This document shows, piece after piece, positions 13,901 through 26,321 of a DNA stretch of 64,000 nucleotides. A program made the position numbers and the translations under genes. The stretch is from Paramecium octaurelia. Its lineage: Eukaryota; Ciliophora; Oligohymenophorea; Peniculida; Parameciidae. Positions within the stretch are counted from its first letter, which is position 1. Each line of letters begins with the position of its first letter. Below the pieces are notes generated by a model. It was not told the origin of the DNA. It ran no database searches and worked only from the letters and a program-made list of their open reading frames with translations. The DNA is taken from contig CAJJDP010000003.1 of NCBI GenBank assembly GCA_905182995.1, forward strand, positions 563,820-627,819, written 5' to 3'.

Positions 13901-16413
13901 AGATTAATTGCTAAACATACCTAGATCAATAAATGCAAATCAGCATTCAAATCCTTAACATACCCAGATATTGCAACATATGGACAGCATAATTCATTGT
14001 TATTTTACAGAATCATAATTGAATAGTTTTAGAATCACAATATAAAGTACTTCAACTCTTGCATTTTTGCTTACTTTATTTCATAATTGATCTAAATCAC
14101 CTCCACTATGGATGTAAACTAAGAAATCTTATAGAACTTTGGGCTTTTCTCATTGGAATAATGGTGGGTAATAATGTACATTTTATCTACCTATTATTTC
14201 ACAAGTGAATACATTAAATTATTCAAAGAGTAAGTGAATAAGTTCTCCCCTTAGATTAAATTGCATATAACAACAGCTCTTGCTGAATCATTATTTTATA
14301 GAACATAAAGACATCAAAAACTCTTATCGATTAAATTGAATCAAAAGTTAACTTAACTTCAAACACCAAATTTAGAATCTTGCATCAAGAAAGTAGGCTT
14401 TTCTTTGAGAGGACAAATAAAACCAATTAAGATTAAGCTTTCTCTTCTTAGAATATTAGAATTGGTTGAGGACTTGCAAGGCTAGTTATCCAATTATTTA
14501 ATTCAAAGTGATTTGAGTGCCAAATAAGCAGATCAATTGAAGAGTTTGATTGTTCACATTTCTAAATTCTCTAATGTTTTTGCTCATTCAAAATTAAAGG
14601 CTTTGAGTGAAAGAATTAGAACTTCTTTAATTCATTCAATGAAAATAGAGACCTTGGTTCCTCTGATCAAGAATTGCATATCCATTAAAAGTGTGTCCCA
14701 TATCCTTTTACAAGCCTTTAATGACATATTAAGATTAGATTTAATAAAGATCTAAAAATAACAAATACAATTAATAAAAGATTTAATTTCATAGATAATT
14801 ATTGAAATTAGCCTACCAACACCCAATTTATCAACAGAAATGCTATTATTATTAAATTATTTGTACTCAATATAATTCATTCAGAAACAATTATAATAAC
14901 AAGGATAAGAAATTATGTCAGTATTAATCAAATTAATAGATTCTTAAAATGAATAAGATTAGTCTTTAATATTAAATTTGTACTCATTACTTTCATAGAT
15001 AGATTAATACCCATATTTAAATGATTTAAATCAAGTCTTTAATATGCTTATCAATCTATTATGCAAGGAAGAGAATATTAAAAAATTAGATAACAATGAA
15101 TTTACTTATAACACCGAATAGATCATTCATAAGGTTTCTAATAAACTTATTTTGTTAAATACATCTTATGCCTTAATCAAATCATTCAAAGGATTGATAA
15201 GCAAATAGCATTTGACAGATATTTCAGTACTATATTTGATAGAAAGTGATAAACAAGGTTTCTAATGCATCTTGGATAACATTGAAAACAGAGTTCATTT
15301 GGATGTGTACATAAATAGTATTTTGAATTAAGCAAGAAAACTAAAACCATTCGTAGTTTGTAATTGTGTAGAGTACATAGCATAATTGATATCAAAATGC
15401 GAATCAGAGTTGGTTTCAGAATAGTTAATGCAATTAAATAAAGAAATATAATCAATCTTTGATTACTCCAGAGAATAATATATTGATTCTGAATTAAAAA
15501 ATGGAATATTCGAGGCTGATAAATTGGAATATCAAATAAATCAAATTTATATCGAGATTGTTTTGAAAATTAATGATGTTTCATTTAAGAAATTATATAG
15601 TAATTTGATAGCATGGTCTAGAAAATAATTATAAGAAGTTGGATATAATTTCAACAAATATAGAAGAATCTAATTTTTCAGATTATCCACTTAGGTTAGT
15701 GATAAGTTGGGTAAGTATTTCACTAAATATTATTCTTACATTTGGGATGCCATCGTTAATGAATTGTAAACATTCCATAATATATTTTATGAGACACCTA
15801 AATAAGCAAGTATATATTTCATTTATAATTTAGAACTTTAAAAAAGAACAAACGACGAATGTGATATGTATTATAGATTAGAGCTTCTATTAAACAGACA
15901 TATTTTGTAATCAATATCTTCATTGTGTCAAAATGATTGTGAGTAATTTGTTGATACAGAGAAATTTGAAAAATTAAGTGATCCTTTGGCATTAACATTG
16001 GATTGTCCAAAGGTTTAGTAATATGAATCAATTCTATAATATATTGACGAATGGATTACTCCAACTATCCTAGCCTTATTCTAATTAATTAATGATGATT
16101 ATAAGTGGAAGGATTTCCATTTAAAAATATTATAAGTGATAAGCAGACATTCCAATAAAAAGAATGAGACAAGTTCTTTCATCATAATTGGAATTGTTAA
16201 ATTAATTCACCGATTGATAGATCAATTGGATGAAAGATATTTAGTATTAATGAACGATTTGATTCCATTTTTGCATCAATTAACATCAACTAATTTAAAT
16301 TCAGAAGAGGTATATTATACTTTTTAATATTTTAGTTGGAAAAAAGAGTAAAACAATTAATTGTTAGACTGTCTTAATTAAGTGGAGAAGACATCGTAAC
16401 AGCTCTAAAATGA
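10909..16413 (+). CDS. UTP10: UTP10/HEATR1, U3 snoRNP (t-UTP) HEAT-repeat scaffold
   Basis: The 1,816-aa product acts in the small-subunit processome and in early pre-rRNA synthesis in the nucleolus. The ATG is at 10909 and the TGA at 16411-16413. I used two introns, 11114-11141 (28 nt) and 16310-16335 (26 nt). The N-terminus matches the family pattern: MAQSLSSQLGQLQ, then DLDTIYYQGCKGMNKLTQID, then a segment ending YHNTKLYVRLLQ, which is the conserved (PYH)xTxxFVRVLQ motif. The rest is a chain of helical repeats. The C-terminal BP28CT-like end reads SEEVEKRVKQLIVRLSQLSG, giving the expected VE/LE heptad ending. Length is close to the yeast and human proteins (1,769 and 2,144 aa). Confidence 0.9.
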
Positions 16414-16712
16414 TATCATCATTATATTTTGTTTATAAATGCATTTTATTATCGTATTATTATCAATTAATTAATTGTCGAAGAAAAACAAGAAAAAGTT
16501 AATTTATTAAATAATTATTTAAAAAATAAAAAATGGTAATGAACTTTAGAGCCAATATACTGTAAATTAAATCTATTTGATATAAATAAAAAATACTTTC
16601 ACAAAGATTTTATCAAACTCAAAATGATAAGATTTTAAAAATTAAGCTACTTCAAATAGATAAAATAAAATAAAAATTATAAACTTGAATAAATACTTAG
16701 TCACTATAATTT

Positions 16713-19700
16713 TCATTCTAATTGTTCAATCACTTTGTTTTAATACATTATTAACTGTAACTCAGGTAATAACTCGAATAAACATTGATTTGTCTCATAA
16801 CTATTGTATATGAACAATAAATACTTTTATAATACTCTTTGTGATTCTTCATTTAACAATTTAAAACTCACCCACAATGTTGTTTACTTATCTTTCTCTT
16901 AATTTTAAATTTGATTTTCTAATTCTTAAAATGTATGACGAACCTTTTAAAATTTTTTAGCCCTTAAAAATCTAATGAGGAATAATAAAATCATATACCT
17001 ATATTTTATATTAGATTTTTCTTTTTCCCATTTATTTTTTAATTCTTCACTACCTTCACTATACTTTAAGACATGCTCTTTCTAAAATATTCCAAGTTCA
17101 ATTGACATTTCGGTAAATCTTGGTAAGGTTAGCATTTTATCCCCATTTTCATCTTAAAAATCTGCATTATTCGTAAAGATTTAGAGCAATTAAGTTTTTG
17201 ATAATTTATCTTAATGAAGTGCCCTATGAAGTGTTTTAAACTATTTTATTAATTATTTTATACTTCTGAAAATTCAATTAATTTATTTCCATCTAAATCT
17301 GCAGCATTGAATAAAGACTCTAAAGTTGTTTATTAATCCTTTTTGTTACTGTAATAGCATTCCAATATTTTTAATAACAAACTATCATGATTTATATAGT
17401 ATCTTTAATTATTTTATTATTAATTTCGATATTAATGTAAAATCTATTAGATTTGTTATTATGATAGCCATCTAGATGATTTTTCACTTAAAAATTCACT
17501 TACTTATTCATAATTTAAAAGTAATTCAACCTTTCCATAATTTAAGTCATTTTTTTATTAAAAGAATTGATAACTTTCTGTCAATAATTTTTAACCTATT
17601 TCATCCATTTCCCCAATCAAATAACAAAATTAGGCAAGCAGTTTTACTTTAATATGACTGTCTTTTTCATAATAAATAAATTAATAGACCTATTTAATTT
17701 TTTTTTCGGCTACTTGCTTAAATCCATATTTATTCTTAAAATAATCATAGATGCAAACATGAAAAGGAATTTTATATCCCTCTGCTTATTTGCATATGTC
17801 ACTTAGTATTTATAATACTAATTTTTATAATTACAAAATTGAGAATTAAATTTTTTTATTCTATTTCTTTCTTGATTTTAAGTCATTAAGTAAATTATTA
17901 GCAACATCCGTGTTTTAACTGTAGATTCTCCGAAATCTCTTTTGATTTTTAGGTTCAAGGACAATAAGATTATACTTGTTCCTTAATTTAGGTTTTTAAT
18001 CCTTATATTGATTTACTACTTATTTTATCCTTTCCCCTTGTGGATTATTCTAAATAATTTAAGATGATTCAAGGTCTAGGTCTTCAGAAAGAGATTCATC
18101 ATTTTAAGTCATTGTTATGCTTTTTTCTTAATTATGAACTTTTGAATTTCTTTTTTTAGAGAATTAAGGATTTTAATTGATTGAAAAATTTTGATCTTTT
18201 TATTCTTTATTCGAAACTTAAAGTTGTTAATCTCCTTAATTTAGGTCGTTACTTGAATTTTTATCATTTGGTCTTTCTTTTTCTTATTTTTAAATATTTT
18301 AATTTGAATTATGCTATTTTTCCTGAGATGAAAACTATTTCTTTTGTTAATTTTATTTTGAGTTTGATTATGATTATTACTAGGTATCTGGTTTAGTTTG
18401 TTAAGAAAATGACTTTTCAGGTTTTTCATTTTATTTCATTTGTGAAGAGGAATTTTAGTTATTATTTTTTTCTATATTTTTCTTATCAACAGAATTTTAA
18501 TTTTATTCAGTTATCTATGATTTTCTATCTATATCTGTTTTGTTTAATTAATTTTTCGATATAAGAGGTGGAACATTTTTCTACTTTTTATTGTTTTGTT
18601 GAGTAGATAATTAAATTTTTTAGTTTTTATTGGTGGATTTATCGTTACTTTAATTAATTTTGACTTAATCTACTGCTTATGTTTCATCATTCTATTGACT
18701 AGTCTAAGTATTTTAACGAAGAGATTAATCCAAATTATTTTGCTATTAATTAAATTATTATTAACTTCTTGTTTCAAAATCTAATTATTTCTAATATTGA
18801 TTACCTTCATTATTGGGATTTTAATTATTATTCTATTATATTTTAGAATTATTATCTTATTCATTTTCTAAGACTTTGGTTCTATCTGTAAATTAATATT
18901 CCAATTCATCTTGTTCATCTATTTTGATATCGTCATTATCTTAATCTAAATTTTGAGATTGCTCAAATTCTTGGTAATTTTCTTGTGATTCTTCTTAATC
19001 TTTCTATTACGACATATCCATTTCATCATCATTGAATTCAGGTAAATTTATTTGTATATTATATGTGGATGATACCTAATTCAAAGTATCCAGTAATGTG
19101 GATTTCTATTTTAATAATGTATTAATTTGCTTCTTTTTTTTTTTTATGATATCAATAAAATCAGCAACAGCCTAAGTTAATTTAGATTCTAATTCTTGAT
19201 TGAAATCTTCCTTCTCCAATAATTCTATTTTGTATCTGGTATCTTCTCTTTCTAAAGTAGCAAGTCTTTATGATAACTATTAGCTTTGAGAGATAGATTA
19301 ATTCAGAATTTCACAAATCAATTGTTTTGAATCTATTTAAGAATCCTATATAAGTTGTATAGCTTATTGTATTTGAGCTTCTAGCAAACTCTATTTTTAG
19401 TCTGATTATTAATTTTCTCTTTAGGAGGAATTGTCATGATTTTCTATCTCTTAATCAAGTTACTCCTTTTATTATTCTAAATTTTGAATTTACACTTCTT
19501 ATTCTTATAATTTCTATTCCTAAACCTCCAAAGTCATCATATCCAAGTCTGTTTAAAGTTCTTCATCTTGATACTCTACATCCGCTTGTACTTCCTAATC
19601 ATTATATTCAATATCTGGTTCTAAGATTTATTAATCTATTAATTCGGATTTCAACTATAATTCTTACTGTCTCAGTTATTCAAACTTTTCAAAATTAGTA

Positions 19701-20917
19701 TTCTTGACTCTACTCTTTTTAAATTTATATTCAGTGTTGGTTTCTTTGAAGTTTAATAGATGCGATACAATACTCTACCCTTGAGATAAATTAACATTGA
19801 TTGTTTAATTTTCTTATTTTTTATCGCTTTAATCTTAAGTTCTCAGTAACATTATTTATAAGAGCAGAGAATCTATTTCCTTTTTTTGGGCTTCATTAGT
19901 TTACAATAATTGTCTCATATCGGCTGTTAATAACAACATTTTGGCCTTAGTCAAATTTAGTTCATCTACTGAATCAGAAGACTCATTTCTTATTTTTTAG
20001 ATTTGATCTTAGTATTCCTAATATTTAACTTTTTAGGTTTCCATTTGAGAATCGTGGAATGCCTAAATCCTTTACATCTATTCAAGATATGACTTCTCGG
20101 ATTCCTTGGATTATTCCGAGTAGCATTTAATTATTTAACCAATCAATTCAACATAAAAATCCCAAACTATTTATAGTAATTCTCCTCTTTCAGTACACTC
20201 AATACTAACTTACCTATTTAATGATTATCAATTACTTAATCAATTCCCTTAAACAGGAAGCGTAGATCAATTGGATTCTCTCCGCTAATTCTCTTGTATT
20301 GATATTGGGGGATTCTTGCTTGGTAAATGTGATCATCATAAAAAGCCATTCCTTTAAGTCTATGGCTTGTTGTCTATTTGGAGGAACCATTTCTTTTTCG
20401 GAATGGCTTTGTTGCATTTCTAGTTTTAAAATTTCGGAGAAGTATCTCTAGAGTCCTGTTGCTTTTTTGTTATCTTATAAAATTTCAGTGAAATCCAATA
20501 AGCGACCTGAGAAAGGCTCTTTTTCCAAATTTGTGTTGAAGGGTAATCTGGAAGAAGATTTCCGATACAGAGTACTATAAAATGATTACATGTTTTTATC
20601 ATATTTCTAGGATAGATGAAACATATTACAGTTTATTATAGTTCAGGATCCTTATAAATGCTGGTTCCAAGCTTGGCGAAATTCCTCTTGGTCGATTTTA
20701 GATATGACACATCAGATGAAGGCACTAATTTTGATAAATTAAGGTTGTTTGAAGATTTTGGTATCACTTGGAATTTAACAGAGTTTTGTATTGATGTGTT
20801 GATTAATTGATCCCATTCAATAGATGAATTGGAAGATTAAATTTTTTGTTTGTATTTTGATTCTAAATGATGAGTTGAATGTGATTAATGAATTTCTGGT
20901 AAATAATTTTTATGCAT
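16713..20917 (-). CDS. Long EF-hand coiled-coil protein, paralogue A
   Basis: ATG 20917 (MHKNYLPEIHQSHSTHH) to TGA 16715-16713 gives 1,361 aa after removing five introns (23, 22, 23, 27 and 24 nt). Domain order: a disordered Ser-rich head; a conserved helical block (residues ~85-220) containing PPNRQQAIDLKEWLF; a long, Gln/Glu-rich coiled coil with a low-complexity Asn/Phe/Lys part (18.1-18.9 kb, very T-rich on the + strand); then QKRFRRIYSQNTDVANNLL and a C-terminal half with one canonical EF-hand loop (DLDGNKLIEFSE). The ending aligns with paralogue B through LWVSFKLLNEESQRV and QCLFELLP. No catalytic domain is present. It may be a calcium-responsive structural component of cilia or cortex; that role is inferred. 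Confidence 0.85.
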
Positions 20918-20999
20918 AATAATAAGAAATTGATGTAAAATAACATCTTAAATAGAATCATAAATATTTTAGATTTGATAGTAATTTTTTAATTAATTA

Positions 21000-22645
21000 A
21001 TGGGAAGCTGTGGAGCAAAATCTGAAAACAAGCAATAAATGAGCAAAGAATAAAAGTGTAAAAATGATCTTATTTTCAAAATAGCACTTGCTATCAGTAA
21101 ATTCGAAGTCGGTCCAGACATCTTCATTAACTTAAAGACAGGAGATATCACAGACAATTATATCATGAATAAAATCTTAGGAGAAGGTATACTGATATTT
21201 TTAGTTTCAAGGTTCGTATGGTCAAGTAAGATTAGTCTAACATAAGAAATCTGGTCAATAAAGAGCTATGAAACAGATTTCAAAGAAAAAAATAATCAAA
21301 GAATAAGAAGAAGCTATGTTTAGTGAGGTTTATTTATTGAAAAACATGGATTACCCTAACATTGTCAAATTATTTGAGCTGTACCAAGACAGCCAAAATT
21401 ACTACCTAGTAACAGAGTATCTGAATGGGGGAGAACTACTTGAAAAGCTCACCAAATTACAAACTTTTAATGAAAGAATGGCAGCAGAATATATGAAATA
21501 AGTTTTATCAGCCCTTGCCTATTGTCATGCTTAGAATATCATTCATCGGTAATTCCCTATTCAAATAGTATAGCGATATGAAGCCTTCTAATATTATGTT
21601 AGCCTCCACAGACCCATAATCCAAAATCAAAGTTATAGATTTCGGAACTGCTAAAAGATTTGTTAATGGTCAAACTTAGACTTAAATAATAGGAACTGTA
21701 ATTTTAATGGTTATACTTAATTTAGCCCTTATATCTTGCTCCAGAGGTGATTGATAAAAATTATACCGAAAAATGTGACATTTGGTCTTGTGGAGTAATC
21801 TTATATCAAATCTTAACTGGGAAATTTCCATTTGAGTCTAAGGTTTCGAATTTACAGCAACTTTTCAGCAACATTAAATCTGGCAAATATAATTTTACAG
21901 CCAAGGAGTTTACTACATTATCATATGAAGCTTAAGAATTGATAAAATCAATGTTGCAATTCGATCCAAACAAAAGACCCTCGGCTTAAAAGATTTTAGA
22001 TGATCCTTGGATAAAAGAGAAGGCTCGGGAAGAGAAGATTAGTGCAGATGTCTTGAATGAATTAGGCAAATTTAGAGTACTATCTTATTTTTACCATTTA
22101 GAATGAAAGCAATATGAGAGCTGCCATTTTGTAGTTGATTGCAGGTTCAGTTATGTCTAATGAGGAGAAAGATTAACTTACATCAACATTCCAAAGCATG
22201 GATAAAAACAAGGATGGATAATTATCAAAAGAAGAATTAGTATAAGGTATTAAATTTTAATTATCTAATAGCATACACAAAGGTATTTAATGATGAATTA
22301 AAGGCCAAGCATTTAGTTAATTAAATCTTTGATCAAATAGATCAAAATAACTCTGGAAAAATAAGTTATACTGAATTCCTTGTAGCTTCTGCTAAGCAAA
22401 ATATTATACTTTCTAAAACTAAAATTGATTAGGCTTTTAAATTGTTTGATAAAGTAATGTCTGTTTAAAATTTATAGGATGGTAATGGGGTTATTTCGAA
22501 AGCAGAGTTATAAGATATCATGTGTGGAATCAATATTGACAATGCTGAATGGAGTCAGATAATTTAATAATGTGATAAAAATAATGATGGAAATATCTAA
22601 TATGAAGAATTTTCTTCTATGTTATTGGCAGTAGCCAAAATGTGA
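21000..22645 (+). CDS. Calcium-dependent protein kinase (CDPK)
   Basis: A Ser/Thr kinase fused to a calmodulin-like domain, 497 aa, ATG 21000 to TGA 22643-22645, with six introns of 24-28 nt. It starts MGSCGAKSE, a typical N-myristoylation signal with a Cys at position 4 that could be palmitoylated, so membrane targeting is likely. Kinase motifs: GEGSYGQV (P-loop), AMKQI (VAIK Lys), HRDMKPSN (catalytic loop, split by an intron inside HR|D), DFGTAKRF and APEV. A junction segment ([16 protein letters not shown]) precedes four EF-hands: [36 protein letters not shown] and [12 protein letters not shown]. All four loops keep acidic first and last residues, so all should bind calcium. It converges on the small CX9C gene 31 bp downstream. 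Confidence 0.97.
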
Positions 22646-22676
22646 AGATCAATTAAATCTATATTAATTTTATATT

Positions 22677-22928
22677 TCATTTAATCAATTTTTTCTGAAT
22701 CTCTTTTATTTTCATATATTACAATATACTTAAACAATTATCCATGTCTTTTTTGAACTGATCACAAATCATTTGTTCATCAAAATTTTGTTTCAAACAT
22801 TCCAAATATTTCCTCTAAATCGGTCTACATGAAGTTCTCTAAATTTTATTTAATACATTGTATTCATCTTCTTTTCCTGCTTACCACCACTCTTATTCTT
22901 AATCTTTAAGAATTTAATCAATACTCAT
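22677..22928 (-). CDS. Small twin-CX9C (CHCH-type) protein
   Basis: An intronless 83-aa frame runs from ATG 22928 to TGA 22679-22677. The sequence starts MSIDQILKDQEQEWWQAGKE. Two helices each carry a perfect C-x9-C spacing: CRPIQRKYLEC and CDQFKKDMDNC, separated by ~10 residues. This is the twin-CX9C layout of small mitochondrial intermembrane-space proteins imported by the Mia40 disulfide relay (COX-assembly CMC/COX17/COX19-like factors). No targeting presequence is seen, as expected for that route. I cannot name the orthologue. The gene hides between the CDPK (31 bp from its stop) and a divergent gene whose start codon is 12 bp away. Confidence 0.75.
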
Positions 22929-22940
22929 TAATTTTTATTA

Positions 22941-24353
22941 ATGTTATTTTTCCTATCAGTCGTAATAATAAATGGTTTGTAATTGAAACTCCAACCCTTT
23001 GATTATTAAAAAGGAGAAGTAACTGATACAGCGTATTCAGTAAATTAAATAGATTTAAATATAGGTTTCACTGCAAATTGCTGGCTCAAACTATTAAATG
23101 GTTATTGACAATATTAATCCTTACTCATGGCTATATTCCAAAAATCCAGCCAATAACAATCAATGTAGCAATTGCCCATAAGCTGTCTAATAATTCGATT
23201 GTAAAGAAACTTAAGGTTGTGAAAAGCTTTAGAATTCTGAACCAATAACATTATCAAATACAAATAAATGCATATTAGCTAAAAACGTAAGCAAATTCAC
23301 TATAAAAAAAAGACTGTCATGTTGGATCAACGATCATTTGACAATTTTTAGCTCTGTCTATCCTATGATATTTCTAATTAGTAATATAAATAAAATGGAG
23401 TGTTGAGCTTAACAAAATTAACAGAATCTCCAAACTAATCAAATCTATTTTATTAGTACGTAAAATTTGAATTAGATTAGAACAACACAGCTTGTAATAA
23501 ATTTACCAAATCTCAACAAGTTAAGGATAAGAAAGAATCTTCATAAGTGAGTAGAGTGAGTATTAACTCAGAAAGACAATTACATATTAAAACCAAGCAC
23601 AAGATTAATGGAAATTACAGTTCCAACTATTTCAAAAGGACATTTAATTTCTGAAAAAGGAAGACAATTAATTTATTACATTTGATCTAACTACCAAATA
23701 CAATTATTTTACATAAGACATCATCAAAAAGATAATATCACAAATAAAAAACTATTAAAGTTTAGTAAAGAAATTGCTCAATTTTAGTTTTGTTCCATTG
23801 AAGACAAGAGACTAATGTGTCTATGTTCAAAGCCTGACTTTATAGACAAGATTCCCAAAATTAAAATTGCATTTAATGGATTACCAAACACATATTTTCT
23901 CCCTCTGAACCCAAAATTTTTATAGAACGAGTAAAAATGCCAATTAGATATATTCCAACATAGCACTTCCTCATTTTTAGGAAACTAATTCTTCTAGTAA
24001 ATATATCATATCTAACCTAGATAAAATGGAGCAATATTTAATTCAAAAGATAACACAATTCTGATTGGATAATCAAATTAAGACACTGAGGATCCATTTT
24101 CATTTTCTAATCCTACCTTATATTGTTTATTAGCTAGCTTCTTAATGCTGTTTGGATTATTATCTTTAATATTCATACTAAAGTAATTATTAATCTAATT
24201 TAAAGTAAAATCTCTTAAGAGCAGTTATCAAAGCCAAAATATGAACAACCATAACCAAAACCATTATATGTAGTATCAAACCATTTAAATAAATTTAAAC
24301 CGTATAATTTAGAGCTATCTACAAATCAAAAAATGATTTATTCAAGAGGATGA
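22941..24353 (+). CDS. Aspartic-protease-like (pepsin-fold) membrane protein, probably inactive
   Basis: ATG 22941 to TGA 24351-24353, 428 aa with five introns (25, 26, ~29, 23 and 23 nt; the third has uncertain borders). The start, MLFFLSVVIINGLQ, is a signal peptide. Family A1 layout is visible: SLQIAGSNYQMVIDNINPYSW matches the N-lobe active-site strand (usual VDTGSxxxWV), then Cys-rich loops (NNQCSNCPQ), WKLQFQLFQ, FITFDLTTKYNYFTQDI in place of the C-lobe D[ST]G site, FNGLPNTYFLPL and SSFLGNQFF (usual ILG-x-FLR). Both catalytic D-T/S-G triads are altered (DNI and DLT). A hydrophobic segment (LYCLLASFLMLFGLLSLIFI) near residue 340 anchors it, leaving a Pro/Gln-rich tail. Likely a non-catalytic surface or secretory-pathway protein. 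Confidence 0.72.
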
Positions 24354-24428
24354 AATTATCATAAAATTATTTTTATCCTTTAATAACAATAAACATAATT
24401 TTGTTAACATATATTTCATATTCTAATA

Positions 24429-24653
24429 ATGAATTTGTTATTACTATGGGTATTATTGTATAAATGTAGTAGTGAGTTTAAAATATATCTAGAAATTAAA
24501 AGAATTAGAACTTAATCTTTACTCACTAAAGGAACAAAAACCTTTCAAATTAATTACAGTCAATTGTTTACATCAATATGTAAAGAACATTTACATTTAT
24601 TTCTTATAATTATAAAGAGCAATATAAATCTTTTTATTTTTTCAAAGTCTTGA
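24429..24653 (+). CDS. Possible small secreted ORF or gene remnant
   Basis: A 74-aa frame with a signal-peptide-like start (MNLLLLWVLLYKCSSEFKIY), followed by a basic segment, lies in the 500-bp gap after the aspartic-protease-like gene. A second protein-like stretch in another frame (FFKVLSSLSNHFKFELTEYI, ~24,640-24,700) follows directly. An unusually long intron of ~38 nt could join them, but a decayed copy of a secreted-protein gene is equally possible. I do not recognise the family. The rest of 24354-24852 is AT-rich and holds nothing else I can support. Confidence 0.3.
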
Positions 24654-24852
24654 GCAGTTTATCCAATCATTTCAAGTTTGAATTGACAGAATATATTTAA
24701 ATAAATGGAACTACATATATATATAGGGCTATTTAATTTAATCTTATAAATTTAAAAATATATTTTTGTTACTTTAATTTTAATATAACTGAAATAAAAA
24801 GAGAAACAAGCTCTAAATTATATATTATATATAATTTTTATTAATAATTTTT

Positions 24853-26267
24853 ATGATGAGACGCCAAAGATTTTTAAGTCCTTAAGAGAGAGTGAAGTCT
24901 CCTCCTGCTCATGTGAATTTATAACTTCCACGTAAACAGTCTCTGTTGATGTAGGTAAGAATTTAAAATAATAAGACTGGTCCTTATGTATTTGATTGCT
25001 CCTAAGTTATTGGAAAGGGATAGTATTCAGTTGTGTACAAAGGATATGAGCAGAATAAACCTAATCAAATTGTAGCTGTTAAGGTTATCACAATACAACC
25101 CAACAATCCAATTCAAATGTATATGATCGAAAATGAGATCAACACTCTAAAGCTTTTGGATTCTCCCCACATACTTAAACTGCTCTATCATAACCAAAAC
25201 AATAAATCGGTATTTCTAGTTACTGAATTTTGCAATAAAGGTAGTAAATCTATTCAAATTGATAGGGGATCTTCTACAAAAGTTGTAACGATCTTTAATC
25301 TCAGAAGAAGAAGCACTTCAATATACTTTACAGATTGCAAAAGCATTGTAAGCTATCCATTAACACAATATAAGTATGAATTCAAATATCCCTAGTGCAT
25401 GGAGACATAAAATCTGCAAATATATTGCTTTCTGATAGATGTGTTCTAGCAGACTTTGGATTTGCTTAGAAAATAGATCAAGCTTAATAAACGTTTATAA
25501 TTGGAACTCCTCTGTATATGGCACCTGAGGTACTCTTTGACAACGAGATAAATTGTTAAGCAGATATGTGGTCTTTGGGTTGTGTATTATACGAGATGGT
25601 TTTTGGATAGTCACCGTTCTATTCTGAGAACAATGACATCTTGAAAATGACTATATCAAAGTTCAAAGAAAATGGTAAATTATCATTTCCAAACACTGGC
25701 GTTTCTAAAAAGATTTAAGCTCTAATCCTGTATTTAATCAGGATAGACCCTAATCAAAGACTGTCGGCTTAAGATACGGTTGCATTACTTGAACCAAGGA
25801 GTGTAGACGAACAGATCAAATTAAATGAAAATCAATTAAAAATCAAACAAGAACTATTGAACGGAGAAGACAAAGATGCTTAAGTCCAAATGCCTTAACA
25901 ATAATCTGTCAATTTTAATGATAGCAATGCAAATTCTAACACTTAATCAAATTAGACTCCTATTTAAGATATCCAATCTACTCCAGATAATTAAAAGAAT
26001 TAAAATGGTGGTAATAATTCTTAAGACGAACATAGAAGAAGTACAAAAAATAGTAACTCAAGTGCTAAGAGAAAAAAATTATTATAATAATTAAATAACA
26101 TTAACTAAAGGAAAGTTAATTCATACGTTAACAACACCCCAACATAATAAACATAATAATAAAATACTCAGATTTCTGAAGTAAAGAAAGTACTTCATAA
26201 AAATAATTAAAATCCATAGTAAATTAATGCTAATAGCAATAGTGCGAATAATAATAATATTGTTAGC

Positions 26268-26321
<54 letters not shown>

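Noticed and set aside
18130..18900. T-rich stretch as a non-coding spacer splitting paralogue A in two
   Set aside because: The minus-strand frame stays open through it and the total spliced length is a multiple of three, so it is a low-complexity part of one protein.
26268..26321. Telomere-like or CRISPR-like repeat
   Set aside because: It is a simple in-frame AAT microsatellite encoding poly-Asn; there are no spacers, and the units are not telomeric.
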